Positions 1 to 8,178 of a stretch of DNA of 34,204 bases are shown here, one piece after another. Positions within the stretch are counted from its first letter, which is position 1; every line of letters starts with the position of its first letter. The stretch lies in assembly GCA_026710545.1 (NCBI GenBank), contig JAPOQU010000030.1:1-34204 (forward strand), written 5' to 3'. This stretch comes from Gammaproteobacteria bacterium. Its GTDB lineage: Bacteria; Pseudomonadota; Gammaproteobacteria; Eutrophobiales; Eutrophobiaceae. The position numbers were made by a program, and so were the translations under genes. Under the pieces are notes generated by a model. That model saw only the letters and a list, made by a program, of their open reading frames with translations, ran no database searches and was not told the DNA's origin.

Positions 1-1
1 C

Positions 2-160
<159 letters not shown>

Positions 161-161
161 A

Positions 162-185
162 GGGGACGGACTTAAGTCCGTCCCC
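162..185. repeat. Perfect 24-nt palindrome (family member 1)
   Basis: Arms GGGGACGGACTT and AAGTCCGTCCCC pair over 12 bp with no loop. It lies one base after the stop codon of the partial gene and ahead of the second dioxygenase-like gene. Three related palindromes occur at 22719, 24777 and 24860. No T-run follows, so it is not a standard intrinsic terminator. Confidence 0.85.
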
Positions 186-218
186 GGCCGTATCATAACA
201 AACAGGTGAAAAATTGAT

Positions 219-1067
219 ATGACTCCTGATACACACCATGGATATCCCCCATTCAGTGTCGTTTCCGCCTTCCTGGTACCCGGCTCCCCATTACCCTACG
301 TGCAACGGGATAACCCCCCGTGGGGCGAAATCGCCGCTGCCATGGAAAAGGCAGGCAAGGCCCTGGCCGCATCAGACCCGGACCTGATCGTCATCTATTC
401 CACCCAGTGGATCGCCGTCCTGGACCAGTTGTGGCAGACCCGGGCCGTCCTGCAGGGCCTGCACGTTGACGAGAACTGGCATGAGTATGGCGACCTGCCG
501 TTCGACATGAAGATCGACGTCGAATTTGCCGAACTCGCGTTGAAAAAGACCGCCGCAGCGGGCATCAAGGCCAAAGGCGTGGACTATGATCATTTCCCGG
601 TGGACACCGGCGCCATCGTCGCGTCCAACTTCCTGAACCCGGGCGGGGACATCCCCCTGGCCATCACGTCCAATAACGTCTACCACGACTGGCAGATGAC
701 GGAATCCCTGGGCCGGGTCGCCGCCGAATCAGCAGCCGAACTCGATCGGAAACTGGCCGTTATCGGCGTAGGCGGCCTGTCCGGCTCCATCTACCGCCAC
801 GTGATTGACATCAGCGACGACAAAATCGCCGACCCCGCGGAGGATGAATGGAACAGGAAGATCCTGGCCATAATGGAGCAGGGCGACACCGAGACCTTGT
901 TACAGACCTGCCACGACTATGCCGCCGCGGCCCGGGTGGACATGGGCTTCAAACACTTCGCCTTCATCATGGGCGCCACCGGCAACCGCTTCAACAACGC
1001 CACAGTTCACGCCTACGGCCCCCTCTACGGCAGCGGCGCCGCCGTCGTTGAATTCGATCTGGCCTGA
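219..1067 (+). CDS. LigB/MEMO-type extradiol dioxygenase family protein, probably non-catalytic subunit
   Basis: A 282-residue protein with the overall pattern of class III extradiol dioxygenases (LigB family, PF02900). These open aromatic rings using Fe(II) held by two histidines and a glutamate. The segments normally carrying the first histidine (here FLVPGSPLPYV, about residues 18-28) and the second (here VIYSTQW, about 58-64) have no histidine, so the usual metal site appears absent, as in the alpha subunit of 2-aminophenol 1,6-dioxygenase. The C-terminal part (FKHFAFIMGATGNRFNNATVHAYGP) is well formed. It directly follows a sister subunit, so a heteromer is likely. The ATG at 219 follows an AGGTGAAAAA stretch. 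The family is fairly sure; the exact role is not. Confidence 0.7.
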   Translation: MTPDTHHGYPPFSVVSAFLVPGSPLPYVQRDNPPWGEIAAAMEKAGKALAASDPDLIVIYSTQWIAVLDQLWQTRAVLQGLHVDENWHEYGDLPFDMKIDVEFAELALKKTAAAGIKAKGVDYDHFPVDTGAIVASNFLNPGGDIPLAITSNNVYHDWQMTESLGRVAAESAAELDRKLAVIGVGGLSGSIYRHVIDISDDKIADPAEDEWNRKILAIMEQGDTETLLQTCHDYAAAARVDMGFKHFAFIMGATGNRFNNATVHAYGPLYGSGAAVVEFDLA

Positions 1068-1097
1068 AAAAGAAGCATCCCGCTACCATTTGCGTCT

Positions 1098-1167
1098 CCG
1101 TCCGTCATTCCTGCGCCCCGTCCGTCATTCCTGCGAAGCTTGTCCCTGCGGAAGCAGGGAGCAGGAA
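1098..1167. repeat. 20-bp direct repeat and nested hairpin (REP-like)
   Basis: CCGTCCGTCATTCCTGCG occurs at 1098-1115 and again at 1118-1135. The second copy leads into a nested inverted repeat: outer arms TTCCTGC (1128-1134) and GCAGGAA (1161-1167), inner stem TCCCTGC/GCAGGGA (1143-1160) with a GGAA loop. The GTCATTCCTGCG motif resembles bacterial REP-type intergenic elements. It may also end transcription of the dioxygenase-like gene, although no T-run follows. Confidence 0.6.
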
Positions 1168-1196
1168 ACCAGTAAAAACACTATCCGCCGGTACTG

Positions 1197-1288
1197 TAAC
1201 CGGCAATCGGTCGGAATGTTAACCGGCAATTGGTCGCTGTTCTAACCGGCAATCGGTCGCTATACTAACCCGCAAATGTCCGTTGATA
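1197..1288 (+). repeat. Four tandem 23-bp repeats upstream of hsdR
   Basis: Units begin at 1197, 1220, 1243 and 1266 with an exact 23-bp period. The first three share TAACCGGCAATCGGTCG (one base differs in the second) followed by a variable 6-nt tail; the fourth is degenerate (TAACCCGCAAATGTCCG). The array ends 25 bases before the hsdR ATG. It could be a set of protein-binding sites controlling the defence operon. It could also be the multiple-repeat end of a lost IS21-type element, which carries such subterminal repeats. Neither is proven. Confidence 0.85.
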
Positions 1289-1313
1289 ATTCCATACTTC
1301 CTCGCTGGTTAAC

Positions 1314-4109
1314 ATGACCAACCAAAACCCTGAGCAGGTAGCTCGTGATCATATAGACAACAAACTTTCCGACTCTGGCTGGCTGGTTCAATCCGGAAAT
1401 GAGGTTGACCTGAATGCGGGCCAAGGTGTGGCAGTGCGCGAATACCCGACGGATATCGGCCCCGCAGATTACGTCCTGTTTGTTGACTGCAAACCCGTGG
1501 GCGTGATAGAGGCGAAGCGGGTAGAGGCCGGTGAGCGCCTTACTACAGTCGAATATCAATCTTCAGAATACGCCAAGGCGAAACTCAGGTATATCAATAG
1601 CAAGCCATTGCCGTTTGTGTTTGAGAGCACCGGGGAACTGACCCATTTCACCGATTACAGGGACCCGAGGCCCCGCGCACGGGAGGTGTTCTCTTTCTAT
1701 CGCCCGGAAACGCTGGCGGAGTGGTCCGGCCAGGAGCAAACCTTGCGCGAGCGCCTGCAAATCCTGCCGGCGCTCGATGAAACAGGATTACATTCCGCGC
1801 AATTCAAGGCCATCGTCAAGCTCGAAGAGTCCTTCAAAAAAAACCGTCCCAGGTCACTCATTCAAATGGCGACCGGGGCGGGCAAGACCTTTACGGCTTG
1901 CACCTTTGCCTATCGCCTGCTGAAACACGCCGACGCCAAACGCATTCTCTTTTTAGTCGATACCAGAAACCTGGGTGAACAAGCCGAACAGGAGTTTCTG
2001 AAATTCCAGCCCAATGACGACAACCGGAAATTTACTGAGTTGTATAACGTGCAAAGGTTGAACTCCGGCTATATCGCCGATGACTCACAGGTATGCATTT
2101 CCACTGTCCAGCGCCTCTATTCCATCCTGAGAGGTGAAGAACTGGAAGAACGCGCGGAAGAAAAGAACCCCAACGAATCAAACCTGGAATGGCATAAAAA
2201 AGAACCTCTACCGGTTACATACTCGCCCGAAAACCCCATTGAACAGTTTGATTTCATCATCATTGACGAATGTCATCGGTCTATCTACAACGTGTGGAAA
2301 CAAGTACTGGACTACTATGACGCTTTTTTAATCGGTCTCACTGCCACTCCTGACAAACGCACTTTCGGCTTCTTTAATGAAAACGTGGTCAGTGAATACC
2401 CCTACGAGGAGTCCGTGGTCGATGGCGTCAACGTGCCTTATGATGTTTTTACCATAGAAACAGAAATCACCAAGGCCGGCGGCAGTATCAAGGCAAAACA
2501 ATATGTGGACAAGCGGGAAAGACTCTCGCGTAAAAAGCGCTGGGAACGTCTGGACGAAGATTACACATACAAACCGAGCCAGTTGGATAAAGACGTAGTC
2601 AACCCCAGCCAGATACGGAATATTATCAGGGGTTTCAAAAACAGTCTGCCGGGTATATTCCCTGACAGGCATGATGAACGCAACGAGTTTGAAGTGCCCA
2701 AAACCCTGATCTTTGCCAAAACTGACAGCCACGCGGATGACATCATCGGGATTGTGCGTGAAGAATTTGATGAAGGTAACGAATTCTGTAAAAAGCTCAC
2801 ATACAGGACTGACGAAGATCCTAAATCCGTTCTCAATCGTTTTCGCAATTCCTGGGCGCCGCGCATCGCCGTGACTGTGGATATGGTCGCAACCGGCACC
2901 GATGTCAGGCCGTTGGAAGTGCTGTTATTCATGCGCGATGTCCGAAGCGTCAACTACTTTGAGCAAATGAAAGGCCGAGGCACTCGCACCATTAACTTTG
3001 ATGACCTGCAAAAAGTCACGCGCACAGCCAGACATGCCAAAACCCATTATGTAATTATCGATGCCGTTGGCGTTACCAGGTCGAAAAAAACCGACAGTCG
3101 TTCATGGGAACGCAAAAAAGACGTTCCTTTGAAAGACCTCCTGGGCGCAGTCGCCATGGGCGTACAGGATGAAGACCTGTTCACTTCGCTTGCCGACCGG
3201 CTGATCAGGTTGGAGAAACAACTTACCGATGATGAAAAGAACCAGTTGGTTGTCATATCCGGCGGGAAGACCCCGCAACAACTGAGCAAAGGTTTGCTCG
3301 ATGCATACAACCCGGACGTCATTGAAACTGTTGCCCAACCGCTGATTGACGCCCTTCCACGGGACGACACCAGTCCTGATCAGAAAAAAGAATTACACAA
3401 GAAAACACAGGAACAACTTGCCCGGGACGCTGCCGCGCCTTTTACCGGAAAGCTCAATGAATTTATCGAAAACGTACGAAAGGGCCACGAGCAAATCATT
3501 GACAACATTAACCCCGATACCCTAGTGAGAGCAGAATGGGACAAAGACGCGGTGGATAACGCCAAACAGGTAGTGCGGGAGTTTGCTGGTTATATCAAGA
3601 CCAATAAAGATGAAATCATGGCGCTTAGCATTTTTTATGATCAGCCCTACCGCCGCCGAGATCTCACTTACACCATGGTTAAAGAATTGCTTGATACCTT
3701 GAAGCAAAACAAACCGCAGGTTGCGCCCTACAACGTTTGGCAGGCCTACCAGCAACTTAATGAAGTGAAAGGCAATAGCCCTCAAAATGAATTGGTGGCG
3801 CTGGTATCACTGGTGCGCCACGTAACAGGTATCGACAGCGTCTTGACTCCTTACGACAAAAGCGTGGACAGCAATTTCAAACGCTGGATTTTTGGAAAGC
3901 ATTCCGGGGCGGGCGAGAAATTCAACGAGGAACAAATGGATTGGTTGCGCATGATTAAAGATCACATTGCCACCAGCTTTCACCTGGATATCGATGACCT
4001 GAACTATACACCTTTTGATGCTGAGGGAGGAGCGGGCAAAATGCAGCAGTTATTCGGGACTGACATGAACCAGATTATTGAGGAAATGAATGAGGCGTTG
4101 GCGGCGTGA
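1314..4109 (+). CDS. hsdR: Type I restriction enzyme, R (motor/nuclease) subunit
   Basis: A 931-residue HsdR. With HsdM and HsdS it forms the complex that translocates and cuts DNA lacking host methylation. The N-terminal PD-(D/E)XK nuclease domain shows D52 and the E66-A-K68 motif. The SF2 helicase domain shows Walker A ATGAGKT (residues 186-192) and the D-E-C-H box (318-321). Late motifs ATGTDVRPLE and FEQMKGRGTR follow. Length and domain order are normal for the family. The ATG at 1314 has only a weak ribosome-binding site. The stop overlaps the GTG start of hsdS, so the two are translationally coupled. It is the first gene of a packed run ending with avs3b, and its reading frame is intact. 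Confidence 0.95.
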   Translation: MTNQNPEQVARDHIDNKLSDSGWLVQSGNEVDLNAGQGVAVREYPTDIGPADYVLFVDCKPVGVIEAKRVEAGERLTTVEYQSSEYAKAKLRYINSKPLPFVFESTGELTHFTDYRDPRPRAREVFSFYRPETLAEWSGQEQTLRERLQILPALDETGLHSAQFKAIVKLEESFKKNRPRSLIQMATGAGKTFTACTFAYRLLKHADAKRILFLVDTRNLGEQAEQEFLKFQPNDDNRKFTELYNVQRLNSGYIADDSQVCISTVQRLYSILRGEELEERAEEKNPNESNLEWHKKEPLPVTYSPENPIEQFDFIIIDECHRSIYNVWKQVLDYYDAFLIGLTATPDKRTFGFFNENVVSEYPYEESVVDGVNVPYDVFTIETEITKAGGSIKAKQYVDKRERLSRKKRWERLDEDYTYKPSQLDKDVVNPSQIRNIIRGFKNSLPGIFPDRHDERNEFEVPKTLIFAKTDSHADDIIGIVREEFDEGNEFCKKLTYRTDEDPKSVLNRFRNSWAPRIAVTVDMVATGTDVRPLEVLLFMRDVRSVNYFEQMKGRGTRTINFDDLQKVTRTARHAKTHYVIIDAVGVTRSKKTDSRSWERKKDVPLKDLLGAVAMGVQDEDLFTSLADRLIRLEKQLTDDEKNQLVVISGGKTPQQLSKGLLDAYNPDVIETVAQPLIDALPRDDTSPDQKKELHKKTQEQLARDAAAPFTGKLNEFIENVRKGHEQIIDNINPDTLVRAEWDKDAVDNAKQVVREFAGYIKTNKDEIMALSIFYDQPYRRRDLTYTMVKELLDTLKQNKPQVAPYNVWQAYQQLNEVKGNSPQNELVALVSLVRHVTGIDSVLTPYDKSVDSNFKRWIFGKHSGAGEKFNEEQMDWLRMIKDHIATSFHLDIDDLNYTPFDAEGGAGKMQQLFGTDMNQIIEEMNEALAA

Positions 4110-5671
4110 AGGATTCTTCGTTAAGGAGTGATTGGGTTGAGGTTGAGTTTCATTCTGTCCTTAAACAATCCAAAGAAAAGCATAAACCCAAAGGAAAGGA
4201 GCAGGCATTTTATATCGGTTTGGAACACATTGGAAAAAATACTGGTAGGCTGACAAATGAAGTTTGTGTAGCAGAGATCAGCGCAACGAAGAATAAATTT
4301 CGCCCTGCCCAAATACTGTATGGAAAGCTCAGGCCGTATCTGAACAAAGTGTATCTCTCTGATTGTGAAGGAGTATGCTCTACTGACATTTTGGTATTTG
4401 ACGTCTTGCCAGCCATAAAAGGTGAATATGCTCTGAACTATATGCTTTCAAGGCGGTTCGTGAATGACATGTCATCTAATACAAGCGGCGTTAACCTGCC
4501 TAGAGTATCAACCGGATTTATTAATAGTTATCTGATTCCACTCCCTCCTCTTCCTGAACAGCGCAACATCGTCGCCAAAATAGAGCAATTGTTCAGTAAA
4601 TTGGACTACGGTATTGTCAGCCTCAAAGCCGCACAGGAAAAACTCGCCTTCTATCGTCAGTCCGTACTGAAAAAGGCTTTTGAAGGTGAACTCACCCGTG
4701 AGTGGCGCGAACAGCAAACCAGCCTCCCCAGCGCCGATGAATTGTTGAAGCAAATCAATACTGAGTTTGATGACTACCACCAACAGCAATTGCGGAACTG
4801 GCAAGTTGCCATAAAAGTCTGGAAGGCCGCAGGCAAAGAAGGGAAAAAGCCGGCAAGGCCAAAGAAATGTAAGGTAATTACTGAATTAGCCAAAGAAGAT
4901 TTGTCCAGACTTCCAGAATTACCAAATGAGTGGTGTTGGCAAAAGCTGGGCAGCATCTGCCAAAAGATTCAAATTGGGCCTTTCGGCAGTCAGATGCACA
5001 GACATGAGTATGTTGAAGAAGGTGTGCCTGTTATCAATCCTCAACACATAAAGTCTCAGAAGATTTTCCCCCAGGTATTCATCTCGGAAGAAAAAGCCGA
5101 ATCATTACCCCAATATGTCTTTGAAGAAAATGACATCGTTCTGGGAAGAAGAGGTGAAATGGGTCGTTCAGCCTGTATATCTGCAAAGGAAAAAGGCTGG
5201 TTTTGTGGTTCCGGTAGTCTGTTTATCAGGCTCGGGAACAGGTTTAACGGGGTTCTCTATAGCCTGATTCTTTCAGAAAGAAGAGTCGTTCACTATCTGG
5301 AAGAAAAAGGAAGTGGAACAACCATGACTAATTTAAATTCAACAATCCTCAGTGAACTCCCTGTACAATTAATCCCGTTAGAAGAACAGGTCCAAATAAC
5401 CAAAGAAATCGAATCCCGCTTCTCAGCCTGCGACCATCTTCAGCAGGAAATCGAACGAGGCCTGCAAAAAGCCGAAGCCCTACGCCAATCTGTTTTAAAA
5501 AAAGCCTTTGAAGGTCGTTTACTCACAGAGACCGAGTTGTCCAACTGCCGCGCCGTGCCAGATTGGAAACCTGCACAACAATTGCTGGCGCGAATCCAGA
5601 CCGAAAAATGTGCGAAACAAAATACTGCAAAATCCCCTGTCACAGATAAGGCAATAGTCAACAAGTCTTAG
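4106..5671 (+). CDS. hsdS: Type I restriction enzyme, S (specificity) subunit
   Basis: A 521-residue HsdS, which chooses the bipartite DNA target. It has two target-recognition halves, each ending in a conserved helical spacer. The first spacer reads PLPPLPEQRNIVAKIEQLFSKLD and ends RQSVLKKAFEGELTREW. The second reads PLEEQVQITKEIESRFSACD and ends RQSVLKKAFEGRLL. The repeat of RQSVLKKAFEG is the internal symmetry expected of this family. Target-recognition domain 1 spans roughly residues 10-135 and domain 2 roughly 270-420; the recognised sequence cannot be predicted by reading. The start is GTG, overlapping the hsdR stop as GTGA. The next gene begins 8 bases after its stop. Confidence 0.93.
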   Translation: MKDSSLRSDWVEVEFHSVLKQSKEKHKPKGKEQAFYIGLEHIGKNTGRLTNEVCVAEISATKNKFRPAQILYGKLRPYLNKVYLSDCEGVCSTDILVFDVLPAIKGEYALNYMLSRRFVNDMSSNTSGVNLPRVSTGFINSYLIPLPPLPEQRNIVAKIEQLFSKLDYGIVSLKAAQEKLAFYRQSVLKKAFEGELTREWREQQTSLPSADELLKQINTEFDDYHQQQLRNWQVAIKVWKAAGKEGKKPARPKKCKVITELAKEDLSRLPELPNEWCWQKLGSICQKIQIGPFGSQMHRHEYVEEGVPVINPQHIKSQKIFPQVFISEEKAESLPQYVFEENDIVLGRRGEMGRSACISAKEKGWFCGSGSLFIRLGNRFNGVLYSLILSERRVVHYLEEKGSGTTMTNLNSTILSELPVQLIPLEEQVQITKEIESRFSACDHLQQEIERGLQKAEALRQSVLKKAFEGRLLTETELSNCRAVPDWKPAQQLLARIQTEKCAKQNTAKSPVTDKAIVNKS

Positions 5672-5679
5672 ATCAGGTT

Positions 5680-6648
5680 ATGAAAAACAAAATCGAAATT
5701 TATCAGAACCCGGACGGACAGGCACAAGTCGCAGTACAGTTCGACAAGACCACTGTTTGGCTGAACCGAAATCAATTAGCCCACTTGTTTAAGCGCGATG
5801 TGAAAACTATCGGTAAACACATCAGCAATGTATTCAAAGAAGGCGAACTGGAGAAGGATTCAGTTGTCGCAAATTTTGCGACAACTGCTACCGATGGAAA
5901 AACCTATCAGGTAGAACACTATAATCTTGATGTTATCATCTCGGTTGGCTATCGGGTTAAATCCCAATGCGGTACTCAATTCCGCATATGGGCCACCCAG
6001 CGTCTGAATGACTATCTCGTGCAAGGTTATGCCATTAACAAACAAAGATTGGCGGAAAAGCAGCAGGAAGTACAGCATCTGAAAAATGGCATACGCATTT
6101 TAAGTCGCGCTATTGAAAATAAAGCAACGGAGGCCGACCACGAATGGCTTGGATTATATGCCAAAGGTCTGCAACTACTGGATGACTATGACCACGAAAA
6201 CCTCGATAGTAAAGGCGATAGCGATGCACCGGTAAATTACCCCTCTTATGAAGATTATATGGAACTGGTGACATTAATGCGCGCTGATTTTAATTCCAGC
6301 ATCTTCGGACAGGAACGAGATGATGGTTTTAAAAGTGCCATTGGGCAAATCCGTCAGAGTTTTGATGGACGTGATCTGTACCCGACCTTTGAAGAAAAGG
6401 CCGCAACCTTGCTGTATCTTATCGTAAAAAATCATGCTTTTGTTGATGGTAACAAACGCATAGCCGCGGCCTGTTTTTTACTATTTTTACGACAAAATCA
6501 ACGTTTACAGTCTGCAACAAATACACCAACGGTCAGTAATGAAGCCTTGGCGAGCCTGACCTTATTCGTTGCTGCAAGTAAAAGCGATGAAATGGATACA
6601 GTAAAGCGGCTTATTGTCAGTATATTGAATCGCAATCAAGAAGCTTAA
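5680..6648 (+). CDS. rhuM: RhuM-family protein with C-terminal Fic/Doc domain
   Basis: A 322-residue protein in two parts. Residues 1 to about 130 match the RhuM family (IEIYQNPDGQAQVAVQF, TVWLNRNQLAHLFKRD, then HYNLDVIISVGYRVKS), which contains a DNA-binding-like Bro/KilA-type fold. The C-terminal part, about 200-320, is a Fic/Doc domain with the active-site motif H252-AFVDGNKR-260. Fic proteins transfer AMP or another nucleotide group to target hydroxyls; the closely related Doc phosphorylates EF-Tu. The DGNKR variant lies between the Fic and Doc consensus, so the reaction is not certain. It sits between hsdS and hsdM and its stop abuts the hsdM ATG. Such genes are often found inside Type I loci; the role there is not established. 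Confidence 0.88.
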   Translation: MKNKIEIYQNPDGQAQVAVQFDKTTVWLNRNQLAHLFKRDVKTIGKHISNVFKEGELEKDSVVANFATTATDGKTYQVEHYNLDVIISVGYRVKSQCGTQFRIWATQRLNDYLVQGYAINKQRLAEKQQEVQHLKNGIRILSRAIENKATEADHEWLGLYAKGLQLLDDYDHENLDSKGDSDAPVNYPSYEDYMELVTLMRADFNSSIFGQERDDGFKSAIGQIRQSFDGRDLYPTFEEKAATLLYLIVKNHAFVDGNKRIAAACFLLFLRQNQRLQSATNTPTVSNEALASLTLFVAASKSDEMDTVKRLIVSILNRNQEA

Positions 6649-8148
6649 ATGAATGACGAATCAAGCATCGTCTCTAAAGTCTGGAACCTTGCCAATGTCC
6701 TGCGTGATGACGGTGTCAGCTATGGCGATTACCTGGAGCAGTTGACCTACCTGCTGTTTTTGAAAATGGTGGAGGAGTTTGCAAAGCCACCTTACAACCG
6801 TCAGATAGCCGTGCCCGAAGGCTACGACTGGAGCGCGTTAAAATCCAGGCGTGGCGCTGAGTTGGAAAGTCACTACGCACAAACACTACGTAAGCTTGCC
6901 GGCACCAGTGGCATCCTGGGGCAGATTTTCACTAAATCACAGAACAAAATTCAGGACCCGGCTAAACTCTACAAAGTTATTGATATGGTGGATAAGGAAC
7001 AATGGAGCATGATGGGGGCCGACCTGAAAGGCAAAATTTACGAGGGACTGCTTGAGAAAAACGCGGAAGACACCAGAAGCGGCGCCGGACAGTATTTTAC
7101 CCCCCGCACATTGATTCAGGCCATGGTTCAGTGTGTGCGCCCGCAGCCGAATAAAATCGTTGCCGACCCGGCTTGCGGTACCGGTGGGTTCTTCTTGGCT
7201 GCCTACGACTTCATTATTGCCGAGTACAACCTTGACCTGGAGCAAAAGAAATTTCTGAAAAATAAAACCTTCTTCGGCAATGAGATCGTTGCCAATACCC
7301 GTCGTCTGTGTTTGATGAATATGTTTTTGCACAACATCGGCGATATCGACGGTGAGTCATTTATATCATCTACAGACGCATTGGTCGCCGATGACGGCAA
7401 AAGGGCGGACTATGTCATGGCAAATCCTCCCTTCGGCAAAAAAAGTAGCATGACGTTTACCAACGAAGCAGGCGAACAGGAGAGGGAGGGTCTTGTTTAC
7501 AACCGGCAGGATTTCTGGGCGACCACCTCGAACAAACAACTCAACTTTTTGCAACACATCCGTACATTGTTGAAAGCAAACGGCGAGGCGGCGGTGGTAA
7601 TGCCGGATAACGTGCTGTTTGAAGGCGGCGCGGGCGAAACCGTACGTAAGGAATTGTTAAGAAGCACTGACCTGCATACCATCCTGCGCCTGCCTACGGG
7701 AATTTTTTACGCCCATGGCGTCAAGGCAAACGTGCTGTTCTTCGACAACAAACCCGCCTCCCCCGACCCCTGGACCAAGGAAGTATGGTTTTATGATTAT
7801 CGGACCAATATCCACCACACACTCAAGAAAAAGCCCATGCGACTGGCTGATCTTGAGGACTTCATCCGCTGCTACAATCCTGCCAACCGGCATCAGCGAA
7901 AAGAAACTTGGTCAGTGGATAATTCAGACGGAAGATGGCGTAAATTCACCTATGAAGAGATCATGGCGCGCGACAAGACCAATCTCGATATCTTCTGGCT
8001 GAAAGATGACACCCTCACCGACCTCGACAACCTACCCGATCCGGATATTCTTGCCGGCGAGATTATCGACAATATTGAAGCGGGGCTTGCGAGTTTCAGG
8101 GAGATTGTGGATATAGTTGGTAGTGACGGGGATACGAGAAACACGTAA
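6649..8148 (+). CDS. hsdM: Type I restriction-modification DNA methyltransferase, M subunit
   Basis: A 499-residue N6-adenine methyltransferase subunit. The N-terminal HsdM helical domain (VWNLANVLRDDGVSYGDYLEQL) is followed by the catalytic fold with the AdoMet motif D173-PACGTGGF and the catalytic motif IV N259-PPF262. The conserved GAGQYFTPRTLIQAMV stretch precedes motif I. With HsdS it methylates the host's own sites, and with HsdR it also restricts. The ATG at 6649 directly follows the TAA of the RhuM/Fic gene. The gene order R-S-X-M is uncommon compared with R-M-S but known. The next gene, avs3a, starts 30 bases after the stop on the same strand. Confidence 0.95.
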   Translation: MNDESSIVSKVWNLANVLRDDGVSYGDYLEQLTYLLFLKMVEEFAKPPYNRQIAVPEGYDWSALKSRRGAELESHYAQTLRKLAGTSGILGQIFTKSQNKIQDPAKLYKVIDMVDKEQWSMMGADLKGKIYEGLLEKNAEDTRSGAGQYFTPRTLIQAMVQCVRPQPNKIVADPACGTGGFFLAAYDFIIAEYNLDLEQKKFLKNKTFFGNEIVANTRRLCLMNMFLHNIGDIDGESFISSTDALVADDGKRADYVMANPPFGKKSSMTFTNEAGEQEREGLVYNRQDFWATTSNKQLNFLQHIRTLLKANGEAAVVMPDNVLFEGGAGETVRKELLRSTDLHTILRLPTGIFYAHGVKANVLFFDNKPASPDPWTKEVWFYDYRTNIHHTLKKKPMRLADLEDFIRCYNPANRHQRKETWSVDNSDGRWRKFTYEEIMARDKTNLDIFWLKDDTLTDLDNLPDPDILAGEIIDNIEAGLASFREIVDIVGSDGDTRNT

Positions 8149-8178
8149 CCTGATATGCCTAGACATCCGTAATTCAAT

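Noticed and set aside
372..686. Antisense frame inside the dioxygenase-like gene, and many similar frames inside leuA, udg, cysM and galE
   Set aside because: They are high-GC shadow frames of clear genes.
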